Origin: an uncultured Methanobrevibacter sp.
GTDB taxonomy: Archaea; Methanobacteriota; Methanobacteria; Methanobacteriales; Methanobacteriaceae
Reading direction: 5' to 3'
DNA: 12,385 nt
NCBI GenBank assembly: GCA_902782595.1
Contig: CACZNW010000203.1
Span: forward strand, 1 to 12,385
Part shown: positions 6,227 through 12,385 of the stretch, piece after piece
Numbering within the stretch: the stretch's first letter is position 1
How the letters are laid out: every line of letters starts with the position of its first letter
The notes under the pieces: model-generated
The model's database searches: none
The model's input: only the letters and a program-made list of their open reading frames with translations
What the model was told of the DNA's origin: nothing
Position numbers and translations under genes: made by a program

Positions 6227-7339
6227 TTACAGTCGGCTTTTAATCTCTTCCAGTTCACGTTCCAGGACATCGACTTTATTTTTATACTCTTCTAATTCTT
6301 TTTCTGATTCACTGGCTCTGGTTTTATATTCCTTTAATTCCCGTGATATTTCTATTATCCTGTCGGTGTTTAAGCCGATTATATCACTGTTGTCTGAGAT
6401 TTTAGTGGCATTTTCATCAACGGCCTGTTTTAAACTCTCATTCAGTTCATCTTTTTTCTCTCCTAAAAACATGGTAAATAGAAGCATTCCAAGAACGGCC
6501 GCAAATGTCATCGGGGCATAAATCGCATTTGCGATAAGGAGTCCGTCCGGGCGTGGAGTCAGCACGCTTATAATCCACATGTCAAATCCGCTGAAGAGAA
6601 ACATCAGAATTGCAGCTTTGTATGGCCTTAGGAATTTGCCATTGTTCCACCTGTTGATGAGGCTTCCGATAACACCTGCCAGTATTGTTGTAACTCCGCA
6701 TGCCAGGGCGGTGGAACCTCCCATATTGTATCTCCAGATTCCGGATATTAATCCTACGGGTATTCCAACGTAGGGTCCTCCAAGCAGTGCGGATATCATC
6801 ACGATAAGTCCTCTTGAATTGGCGGGAACTCCATTGACGTTCATGGTGAAGTATGATGCAAGAATTCCGAGAATGCCGCAGATGACAATCTGCCAGAATA
6901 TAGTTTTACGTGAACGGTCACCCCTGACTATTGCCTTGAAACTTTTGGATTTGGTGGCTATATATGTTATAATCAAAACCACAGACAGCATTCTGAACAT
7001 TTCCAGAAACGGAGCCCATAATGATTCTCCATGGGCGGATTTATTGAAATAAGAAATGGTAAGGCTTAACAAACCCATAATAATCAGATAACCGATTTCA
7101 TAAATCGATCCGTCAGTTAACTGTTTAAGTTTCGTAAGTCTTGTCGAAATAAAACCTAAAATGATAATTGCCGAGATGATTGTAACAATGTCATGTACGA
7201 CTGATATGTCTACTTTTTTAACAATAATCATATAGGCAAACGTATTGATAAAAAAACCGATATTGAAAAGGAATAATATTGTATACAATATTAGAATTTT
7301 TTTATCGCCCGTGAGTTTGTTTTTGAAGTCTTTGAACAT
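6227..7339 (-). CDS. LytS/YhcK-type 5TM receptor (5TMR-LYT) protein with C-terminal coiled coil, no kinase
   Basis: Integral membrane protein of 370 residues, probably sensory. Residues about 15-290 hold eight or nine hydrophobic segments. The 5TMR-LYT signature is plain: NSRGLIVMISALLGGPYVG (174-192), GLISGIWRYNMGG (196-208) and STALACGVTTILAGVIGSL (209-227). These match the R-x-x-GGPxxG...GxxRxxxGG-x-A pattern of LytS-family input domains. In bacteria this module feeds a GAF/histidine-kinase or GGDEF output. Here the protein instead ends at about 295-370 in a charged heptad-rich helix (RELKEYKTRASESEKELEEY onwards), a likely coiled coil, with no H-box, ATPase or GGDEF. The signal may therefore pass through a partner protein, or the protein may have a structural or transport role. 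It starts 34 bp after the unknown gene at 7374 and is probably co-transcribed with it. The ribosome binding site is weak (AATAAGATAAGC before the ATG). Confidence 0.8.
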   Translation of the reverse strand: MFKDFKNKLTGDKKILILYTILFLFNIGFFINTFAYMIIVKKVDISVVHDIVTIISAIIILGFISTRLTKLKQLTDGSIYEIGYLIIMGLLSLTISYFNKSAHGESLWAPFLEMFRMLSVVLIITYIATKSKSFKAIVRGDRSRKTIFWQIVICGILGILASYFTMNVNGVPANSRGLIVMISALLGGPYVGIPVGLISGIWRYNMGGSTALACGVTTILAGVIGSLINRWNNGKFLRPYKAAILMFLFSGFDMWIISVLTPRPDGLLIANAIYAPMTFAAVLGMLLFTMFLGEKKDELNESLKQAVDENATKISDNSDIIGLNTDRIIEISRELKEYKTRASESEKELEEYKNKVDVLERELEEIKSRL

Positions 7340-7373
7340 GCTTATCTTATTAATAAAACGTAAAAATTATTGA

Positions 7374-7679
7374 TTAAAATTTGAAGAAATCTCTGCCCCA
7401 TTTAACTTTCTGTTTGACGTCCTTAACTTTCATTTCAGGAGTCTTTTGTGAATCTCCGTATGCCTTTTCAATCAGTTCAATCTTTTTATCTGAATTTCTT
7501 GATTCGGTAATCTGGGTGACGAGGGCAATGTTTTCATCAACCGCATCCATCTGATTTAAGGCCTCCTCTTTAATTTCAAATAATAAATCGATTGCTTCTC
7601 CAAGGCCGATTCCGTTTTCTTCCAGTATTTTTACTTTTTCAATCTGTTCGTCTGTTAGGTCAAATTCCATTTTTGTCAT
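7374..7679 (-). CDS. Conserved-looking hypothetical protein (101 aa)
   Basis: Soluble, mostly helical, charged protein whose family I do not recognise. Visible elements are FDLTDEQIEKVKILEENG, the helix GLGEAIDLLFEIKEEALNQM, and an aromatic basic C-terminus ending WGRDFFKF. There is no signal peptide or membrane segment. The frame is open back to a TTG at 7688, but the ATG at 7679 is preferred because AAAGGG (7690-7695) lies ten bases upstream. A further ATG at 7670 is also possible. It sits upstream of the LytS-like 5TM gene with a 34-bp gap on the same strand, so the two are probably co-transcribed. Because the 5TM protein lacks an output domain but carries a coiled coil, this helical protein is a candidate cytoplasmic partner; that is inference from position only. 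Confidence 0.65.
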   Translation of the reverse strand: MTKMEFDLTDEQIEKVKILEENGIGLGEAIDLLFEIKEEALNQMDAVDENIALVTQITESRNSDKKIELIEKAYGDSQKTPEMKVKDVKQKVKWGRDFFKF

Positions 7680-7724
7680 TATTTTCAAACCCTTTATGAA
7701 AACTTATATGTTATTATTTATTAA

Positions 7725-7742
7725 CGTTTATAGTAATATAGT
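7725..7742 (-). promoter_or_regulatory. Possible promoter for the unknown gene and the 5TM gene
   Basis: On the minus strand, ACTATATTACTATAAACG in the 74-bp gap after the NSS gene offers TATA-like sequence about 30-35 bases before the AAAGGG site. This fits a separate promoter for the two downstream genes, although read-through from the NSS operon is equally possible. Confidence 0.35.
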
Positions 7743-7753
7743 TTGTTCTAAAA

Positions 7754-9208
7754 TTATATGTTTTCACTGTTCATTTTTGTAAAAAGCACGGAAAGTCCGA
7801 CAACAATAACCGTGATAATTATATCCACTGTGATTTTAAAGGAATTTGCATCATTAAATAATCTTACAAGTCCCAATACCCAGACGACAATTAAAAGAAC
7901 CGGCAATAAATATTTCAGTATGAAAACCCATGTTTTTCCAACTTTAATGGTTGAAAATTCGTTTATTACGGGTATGACCTTTTCAGCTCCGTAAAACCAT
8001 CCGAATATTATTGCCTGAATGCCGATTAAAATCAGTATTCCGAAATTATTTACAAATTCATCCACGACCCCCACCAGATAGCTACTGATTCCGGTTGAAT
8101 AAATAACCGTGACTATGCAGGCAACGACTGTCAGGACCGTAACTCCTTTTTTTCTGCTCCATTTGAATTTATCGCACATTGATGAAAGCAGAGGTTCAAA
8201 AAGTGCAAACGAAGATGTGAACCCGGCAAACAGTATTGACAGGAACAATAACGGTGCGATAACGTGCCCTATCATTCCCATTGAATTGAATATCTGAGGG
8301 AATATGATGAATATCAGTCCCGTGCCCTCGCTTATGAGTTCATTCATGGGTATTGAGGATGACAGTGACATGTATCCGAGTATTGAAAATACTCCAAAGG
8401 CTATGAAAATCTCATATAATGAGTTTGCAATAACCACAAACAGCACTTCGTCGGCAAGCTTTGAATTTTTTGGCAGATAGCTTGCATATGTATATACCAT
8501 TGCCTGGCCTATGCTTAGGGAAAATATGGTCTGTCCGAATGCCGCAAGCCAGACATTAATGTTGAAAAGCGCCGACCAGTCTGGAGTGAGTAATGTGGCA
8601 ACTCCAATATTGAATCCCGGCAATGTGAATGCGTAAACAAAAATCAGTATCATGATTGTAAATAATATTGGAATTAGAACGGTTGATATCTTTCCAATCC
8701 CCCTGTCCACGCCTCTAACGGATATTGCCCAGAATACTATCCATAATATTAATGTGCAAATCAGGGTGGGAAGTATTATTGTGGTGGAGGATGTAAGGTT
8801 TGAGCTTCCTCCAACATAAGTTGTGAAAAAGGATGAAGGGTCATTTCCCCATCCGAAAGTAAAACTGTTCAGTAAATATGCAAAGTCCCATCCCAAGATA
8901 ATCATATAATAAATCACAACGATAAATACGAATAAAACAAGCATCCACGCAATGATTTCAAATTCCGGACGGATACTCTGCATCAGACTGGAGAAACTCT
9001 TTTTAAAACTGAATCCCAGTCCATACTCCAGAATCAGAAATGGAATTCCCATAACCAGAATTGCAATTATATAGGGTATGAAAAACGACCCGCCTCCATT
9101 GGAATACAGCACATAGCTGAAACGCCAAATATTTCCTATTCCGATTGTAAGACCAATCATTGCCAGGATGAAAGTGAATATCGAACCCCACTGTGAATTC
9201 TGATTCAT
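7754..9208 (-). CDS. NSS (SNF) family sodium:solute symporter, downstream member of the pair
   Basis: Secondary transporter of 484 residues with about 12 membrane helices and a LeuT-like fold, predicted to import an amino acid or related amine using the sodium gradient. TM1 carries the family hallmark GIGNIWRFSY (23-32) and NGGGSFFIPY (37-46). TM6 has FSLSIGQAM (229-237) and YASYL (241-245). TM7 has ANSLYE (261-266), and TM8 has FAGFTSSFALFEP (327-339). Aligned by eye to LeuT, N26, S230, N262, T331 and S332 match the sodium-ligand positions (LeuT N27, T254, N286, T354, S355). E266 matches LeuT E290, the residue that makes prokaryotic members chloride-independent. Q235 replaces the LeuT F259 substrate-pocket position, so the substrate may differ from leucine. 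The gene starts within an ATGA overlap with the preceding NSS gene, with AAAGGAG just upstream of the ATG inside that gene. The exact substrate is unknown. Confidence 0.92.
   Translation of the reverse strand: MNQNSQWGSIFTFILAMIGLTIGIGNIWRFSYVLYSNGGGSFFIPYIIAILVMGIPFLILEYGLGFSFKKSFSSLMQSIRPEFEIIAWMLVLFVFIVVIYYMIILGWDFAYLLNSFTFGWGNDPSSFFTTYVGGSSNLTSSTTIILPTLICTLILWIVFWAISVRGVDRGIGKISTVLIPILFTIMILIFVYAFTLPGFNIGVATLLTPDWSALFNINVWLAAFGQTIFSLSIGQAMVYTYASYLPKNSKLADEVLFVVIANSLYEIFIAFGVFSILGYMSLSSSIPMNELISEGTGLIFIIFPQIFNSMGMIGHVIAPLLFLSILFAGFTSSFALFEPLLSSMCDKFKWSRKKGVTVLTVVACIVTVIYSTGISSYLVGVVDEFVNNFGILILIGIQAIIFGWFYGAEKVIPVINEFSTIKVGKTWVFILKYLLPVLLIVVWVLGLVRLFNDANSFKITVDIIITVIVVGLSVLFTKMNSENI
9205..9208 (-). 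promoter_or_regulatory. ATGA stop-start overlap coupling the two NSS genes
   Basis: The four bases ATGA (minus strand) contain the start of the downstream NSS gene and the TGA stop of the upstream one. AAAGGAG lies eight bases before, within the upstream gene, indicating coupled translation and a fixed ratio of the two proteins. Confidence 0.85.
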
Positions 9209-10665
9209 TTCAATTCTCCTTTGGGTCTAATTCTTGTAAAGATTATGCTGAATACAAGGACAACGACCATTATGATTATGTCCACTGTTATTTCAAAGGA
9301 ATTTGCATTGCTAAACAGATTGCATATTCCTATAATCCACATGACAATCAGTACCAGCGGCAAAACGTATCTAATGATGAATTTCCATGTCTTTCCAACC
9401 CTGAATCTGCTTTTGTCATTCAGCAGGGGTATGAGTGAATCCACGTCATATATCCATGTGAAGATAATGCACTGGATAGCGATTAAAAGTAAAACTCCAA
9501 ATTCATTAACGAATCCGTCAACAACGCCGACAAGATAACTGCTGATGCCTGTTGTAAATATCAGTGACAATGTGCATCCGATTATGGATAGGACAGTTAC
9601 GGTTTTTTTGCGTGAAAAGTTAAATTTGTTTTCAATCGAGTTTACCATCGGTTCAAAAATTGCAACCGCAGATGAAATTCCGGCAAACAGTATTGCTATG
9701 AACAGTAACGGGGCCAGTATGTGTCCGGCAATTCCCATAATATTGAAAATCATCGGGAATACAATGAATATCAGTCCGGTTCCTTCACTAACCAGCTGTA
9801 TCATTGGTGTTCCGGATGTAAAGGACATGTATCCTAAAATTGAAAAGATACCGAATGCGGTGAAGACTTCAAATGCGGAATTTGCAAACACTACCAGCAG
9901 AACGTTGTCATTCAATTTGGATTTTTCAGGCAGGTAGCTTGCATATGTAAATGCAATGGCCTGTCCCATACTTAGGGAGAAAAGGATTTGAGAAAATGCC
10001 GCAAGCCATATGTTTATGTCCAGAAGTTTCGTCCAGTCCGGTTTCAGCAGTGTTTCGATACCGATATTTGCGCCGGGCAGCGTCAGGGCATAGATTACAA
10101 TTATTGCCATAATGACAAAGAGTGCGGGAATGAGGATTTTTGAAAGTTTACCTATTCCGTCGTTCAAATCCCTGTGGGATACAAACCATACGATAATCCA
10201 CATTATCACAACGCAGATTGTGGTCGGAATGAGAAGAAAACATATGTTGTTGAGATTGGAGCTTCCGCCTACACTGTCAACGAAGTATAATGCGGCGTCG
10301 GTTCCCCACCGAAAAGTGAAACTTGAACCCAGATACACCAAATCCCAACTTAATATGACTATATAATATATTACTATTATAAAAACAAATAAAAGCAACA
10401 TCCATGAGATATATTCCAGTTTCGGATTAATCCGCTTTAACGTGTTTGAAAACGAGTCCTTGAAACTGAATCCCATGCCGTATTCCAGAATTAAAAAAGG
10501 TATTCCCATTATGGCTATTGCAATCAGATACGGGATGAAGAATGATCCTCCTCCGTTGGAGTATACCACATAACTGAAACGCCAGATATTGCCAAGTCCC
10601 ACTGCCGCACCGATCATTGCAAGGATAAATGCCAATGGGGAATTCCATTGTGTTTTGTCTGCCAT
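9205..10665 (-). CDS. NSS (SNF) family sodium:solute symporter, upstream member of the pair
   Basis: Paralogue of the next gene (486 residues); the two align by eye without gaps over at least the first 350 residues. It has the same hallmarks: GLGNIWRFSY (23-32), NGGGSFFIPY, FSLSMGQAI (229-237), ANSAFE (261-266) and FAGISSAVAIFEP (327-339). Predicted sodium ligands are retained, with Ser in place of Thr at 331 (LeuT T354). E266 again points to a chloride-independent mechanism. Position 333, matching LeuT S356 in the substrate pocket, is Ala here and Ser in the partner, so the two may differ in specificity. AGGTG (10673-10677) lies seven bases before the ATG. It is the first gene of the pair and is divergent from the TPR-MORN gene. 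Substrate class is probably amino acid; exact substrate unknown. Confidence 0.92.
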   Translation of the reverse strand: MADKTQWNSPLAFILAMIGAAVGLGNIWRFSYVVYSNGGGSFFIPYLIAIAIMGIPFLILEYGMGFSFKDSFSNTLKRINPKLEYISWMLLLFVFIIVIYYIVILSWDLVYLGSSFTFRWGTDAALYFVDSVGGSSNLNNICFLLIPTTICVVIMWIIVWFVSHRDLNDGIGKLSKILIPALFVIMAIIVIYALTLPGANIGIETLLKPDWTKLLDINIWLAAFSQILFSLSMGQAIAFTYASYLPEKSKLNDNVLLVVFANSAFEVFTAFGIFSILGYMSFTSGTPMIQLVSEGTGLIFIVFPMIFNIMGIAGHILAPLLFIAILFAGISSAVAIFEPMVNSIENKFNFSRKKTVTVLSIIGCTLSLIFTTGISSYLVGVVDGFVNEFGVLLLIAIQCIIFTWIYDVDSLIPLLNDKSRFRVGKTWKFIIRYVLPLVLIVMWIIGICNLFSNANSFEITVDIIIMVVVLVFSIIFTRIRPKGELK

Positions 10666-10839
10666 TTTTTTTCACCTGTTATAATATTTTATTTTCCTTC
10701 AATAAATAATTAATTTTGACTGTAATCTCGCCGGCTTTCCGTCATGTTTTGGGGGTTGAAATTATTTTTTCATCAAAAAATTTATAAGCCCCAAGTTACT
10801 AACATTTTATTAACAAACTTTTTCGGATTCGGTGATGAC
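10666..10839. promoter_or_regulatory. Divergent intergenic region between NSS operon and TPR-MORN gene
   Basis: The 174 bases hold the start signals of two divergent units. For the plus-strand gene there is a clear TATA box (10781-10788). For the NSS operon only an AT-rich stretch (TTATTTATTG on the minus strand, about 10699-10708) and ATATTATAAC near the start are seen, so its box is uncertain. No inverted-repeat operator was recognised. Confidence 0.45.
10781..10788 (+). promoter_or_regulatory. TATA box of the TPR-MORN gene
   Basis: TTTATAAG preceded by an A-run (CATCAAAAAA) is a good archaeal TATA box with BRE-like A-rich flank. Transcription would start near 10810. This rules out the in-frame ATG at 10744, which lies upstream of the promoter. 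Confidence 0.65.
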
Positions 10840-11958
10840 ATGACATTACATGAGCAACTTGACAAATGCAGAAACCATGTTTTAAACAGGGAATATGGCG
10901 AGGCAATGGAAATCTGTGATGAAATCCTGAAAAATGACCTGAACAACCCTGCGGCACTGGGATATAAGGCACAATGCCTGTATCTTCTTGAGAAAAACAC
11001 ACAAGCACTGACACTTTTAAACAATGCCCTAATATTGTATCCCGATAATTATCACTACCTCTGCACTAAAGCCGAAGTAATGATGGATGAGGAGGAATAT
11101 GACAGGGCACTTGAGTGCTTTGACAGGATATTTGAAATCGGAGTGGAGGATGAAACCCTTCTCTCATTTATCAAAATGGACTACTCAATCTGTCTCCGGC
11201 TTAAGGAAGATGATTTGATTGAAAGGGAAAAGTATGTCGATGCATGGAAATGCTACAACCTGAGATTGAATTTCGAATCATCCAGCATGAAACCGTCAGA
11301 GGCACTTAAAAGGTTTAAAAAATACGTTGCCAACAAAACAGTGAAAAATAAAAGCAGACGCTATTGCGTGAAGATATCCTCCGATGGGGCAAAACCTGAA
11401 CTGATGGAGTTTCTTTTAAAAAACGGTTTTAAATGCGATGATGAATCGGGACTATTGTTTTTAATTGACGTTGTCGATAAAAACTTCTCAGCCATTTCAG
11501 CCGACAGTGTAGGTGATAACCCAATCATTTCAGAGTCAAAATTCCTCGACAAGGTCAACTACTATCCAAGAAACAGGATAAGGTACCGGGAATTACATGA
11601 CCCAAATGGAAACCTGGTGTATGAAGGATACACTCTTGATTATGCACCCTATGGATTTGGAAAAGCATATTTTGCCGACGGAAGCCTGTACCGTGAAGGA
11701 ATATTCGATATAAAGGGAATCGTACAGGGAAAGGAATACTATCCCTCAGGACAGATTCGATTTGAAGGAGAATGGAGTCTTACAAGAGGTTACGGGCCAA
11801 ACGCACCCTATGACGGCAACGCATACAGTGAAAATGGGAAACTGATATATTCGGGGAAATTTAAAATTAAAAGAGGAGGTGTTGGCTGGCCGATGATTCA
11901 AGAACCGAAAGGTTTTCCTCACGAACAGAAAGAGCGCCCGAAAATTGACTATTACTGA
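10840..11958 (+). CDS. TPR-MORN repeat protein
   Basis: Cytoplasmic protein of 372 residues built from two repeat types. Residues about 1-130 form three or four tetratricopeptide-like helical hairpins (for example YGEAMEICDEILKNDLNNPA, KNTQALTLLNNALILYPDN, YDRALECFDRIFEIG), a protein-protein interaction module. Residues about 258-345 carry MORN-like strands: YEGYTLDYAPYGFGKAYFAD, GSLYREGIFDIKG, GKEYYPSGQIRFEGEW and GKLIYSGKFKIKRGG. The middle (about 140-245) is not recognised. No signal peptide or membrane segment is present. Start: the frame is open back to ATG 10744, but that lies before the TATA box; ATG 10840 follows GGTGAT (10831-10836) at proper anti-SD spacing. It is divergent from the NSS operon. 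MORN repeats bind membranes or proteins in eukaryotes and occur in many bacterial proteins of unknown role, so the function here is open. Confidence 0.8.
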   Translation: MTLHEQLDKCRNHVLNREYGEAMEICDEILKNDLNNPAALGYKAQCLYLLEKNTQALTLLNNALILYPDNYHYLCTKAEVMMDEEEYDRALECFDRIFEIGVEDETLLSFIKMDYSICLRLKEDDLIEREKYVDAWKCYNLRLNFESSSMKPSEALKRFKKYVANKTVKNKSRRYCVKISSDGAKPELMEFLLKNGFKCDDESGLLFLIDVVDKNFSAISADSVGDNPIISESKFLDKVNYYPRNRIRYRELHDPNGNLVYEGYTLDYAPYGFGKAYFADGSLYREGIFDIKGIVQGKEYYPSGQIRFEGEWSLTRGYGPNAPYDGNAYSENGKLIYSGKFKIKRGGVGWPMIQEPKGFPHEQKERPKIDYY

Positions 11959-12137
11959 GAAAATAAGTTGAAGTCAATGAAAGTAGGGTGAAAAATCGTT
12001 CATTTCATGTTATTCATATTCAAATTATAAACTAAAGGATGTGAAGAACATATAAAATTAAATGTTGAAAGAGTGTATGTTTTTACCGGTTTTAAATACA
12101 AAAAAATACTAATTAAATGTTATATGGAGGTTTTATA
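11959..12137 (+). promoter_or_regulatory. Intergenic region with TATA-like box for the 66-aa gene
   Basis: TTTAAATA at 12091-12098 is a plausible TATA box, placing the transcript start near 12118-12124 and giving a short leader before GGAGG (12126-12130). No terminator for the TPR-MORN gene was recognised. The remainder is AT-rich without a gene. Confidence 0.45.
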
Positions 12138-12338
12138 ATGAGTTTTGGTGTTGAAAAAGGATACGGGGATCTTGGAAACATCAGCAAATATTCATTTTTA
12201 CATGAGTGTCTTAATGAAGAAAGAAGAGTGAAATATGAAAAGGAATTGGAAAAGAAAGACCCTGTTAAGTATCGTGAGTATAAAGAATGGGAAAAAATGT
12301 ATGAAAAAGCAATGAGGGAAAGAAATTTCGAAATATAA
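12138..12338 (+). CDS. Small highly charged hypothetical protein (66 aa)
   Basis: Unrecognised 66-residue soluble protein. A short N-terminal region (MSFGVEKGYGDLGNISKYSF) is followed by a long charged helix rich in Lys, Glu and Arg (ECLNEERRVKYEKELEKK, then VKYREYKEWEKMYEKAMRER). ATG 12138 is chosen because GGAGG (12126-12130) lies seven bases upstream; the earlier in-frame ATG at 12117 lies before that site. Coding potential is supported by the strong SD, a TATA-like box and clean charged-helix composition. The next possible gene follows within about 50 bases and may be co-transcribed. Confidence 0.7.
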   Translation: MSFGVEKGYGDLGNISKYSFLHECLNEERRVKYEKELEKKDPVKYREYKEWEKMYEKAMRERNFEI

Positions 12339-12373
12339 AAAAATTGGTGAATGAGTATAATTGTTGATTATCT

Positions 12374-12380
12374 GGGAGGT
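12374..12380 (+). promoter_or_regulatory. Ribosome binding site of the next gene at the window edge
   Basis: GGGAGGT is a near-perfect Shine-Dalgarno sequence ending five bases from the window edge. The start codon is either the TTG at 12382-12384 or, more likely, an ATG just outside the window. This implies another plus-strand gene immediately downstream, possibly in an operon with the 66-residue protein. Confidence 0.55.
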
Positions 12381-12385
12381 ATTGT

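Noticed and set aside
9193..9937. Plus-strand frames opposite the NSS transporter genes
   Set aside because: They are antisense to well-supported transporter genes, with no SD and no recognisable protein character.
10744..10839. N-terminal extension of the TPR-MORN protein
   Set aside because: The extension contains the TATA box and A/T-rich promoter sequence, while a proper GGTGAT site precedes ATG 10840.

Overview
This window most likely comes from a host-associated methanogenic archaeon of the Methanobacteriales, probably Methanobrevibacter or a close relative. The reasons are: AT-rich DNA; archaeal TATA boxes (for example TTATATATA at 2795 and TTTATAAG at 10781) combined with strong GGAGG or GGTGA ribosome binding sites; a giant secreted adhesin-like protein with Asn-rich beta-helix repeats and a lysine-rich tail; a LytS-type 5TM protein without a kinase; and a tandem pair of NSS transporters. 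The assignment rests on recognition of families, not on a search.

Left part (1-1686). A 48-codon plus-strand ORF (5-151) runs tail to tail into a minus-strand GNAT acetyltransferase (173-751). Upstream of the GNAT gene, on the same strand, lies a badly broken BRO-N/antirepressor-type gene (811-1146) with two frameshifts and stop codons at two tryptophan positions. Next come a perfect 16-bp inverted repeat (1426-1467) and a second degraded coding fragment (1477-1674). This looks like an old, decaying accessory or mobile segment.

Centre-left (1687-6218). A PrsW-type intramembrane metalloprotease lies on the minus strand. After a 455-bp stretch with no convincing gene comes a 1099-residue adhesin-like surface protein on the plus strand, with a signal peptide, two beta-helix domains, Ig-like domains and a very basic C-terminus. 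It has a clear TATA box, a strong SD and a hairpin-plus-T-tract terminator.

Centre-right (6227-10665, all minus strand). In transcription order: two translationally coupled NSS sodium:solute symporters (ATGA overlap), a 101-residue protein of unknown function, and a 5TMR-LYT membrane protein ending in a coiled coil. The NSS pair is one operon; the last two genes probably form another.

Right end (10666-12385). A divergent 174-bp region carries the start signals of the second NSS gene and of a TPR-MORN protein (10840-11958). A small, highly charged 66-residue protein follows, and the window ends on a GGGAGGT sequence that probably belongs to the next gene.

Several open frames extend upstream of the start the sequence supports. 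I moved those starts to the ATG that has the ribosome binding site: adhesin 2886, TPR-MORN 10840, small protein 12138, unknown protein 7679, PrsW 2415, GNAT 751. No tRNA, rRNA, CRISPR array or intact insertion sequence was seen.
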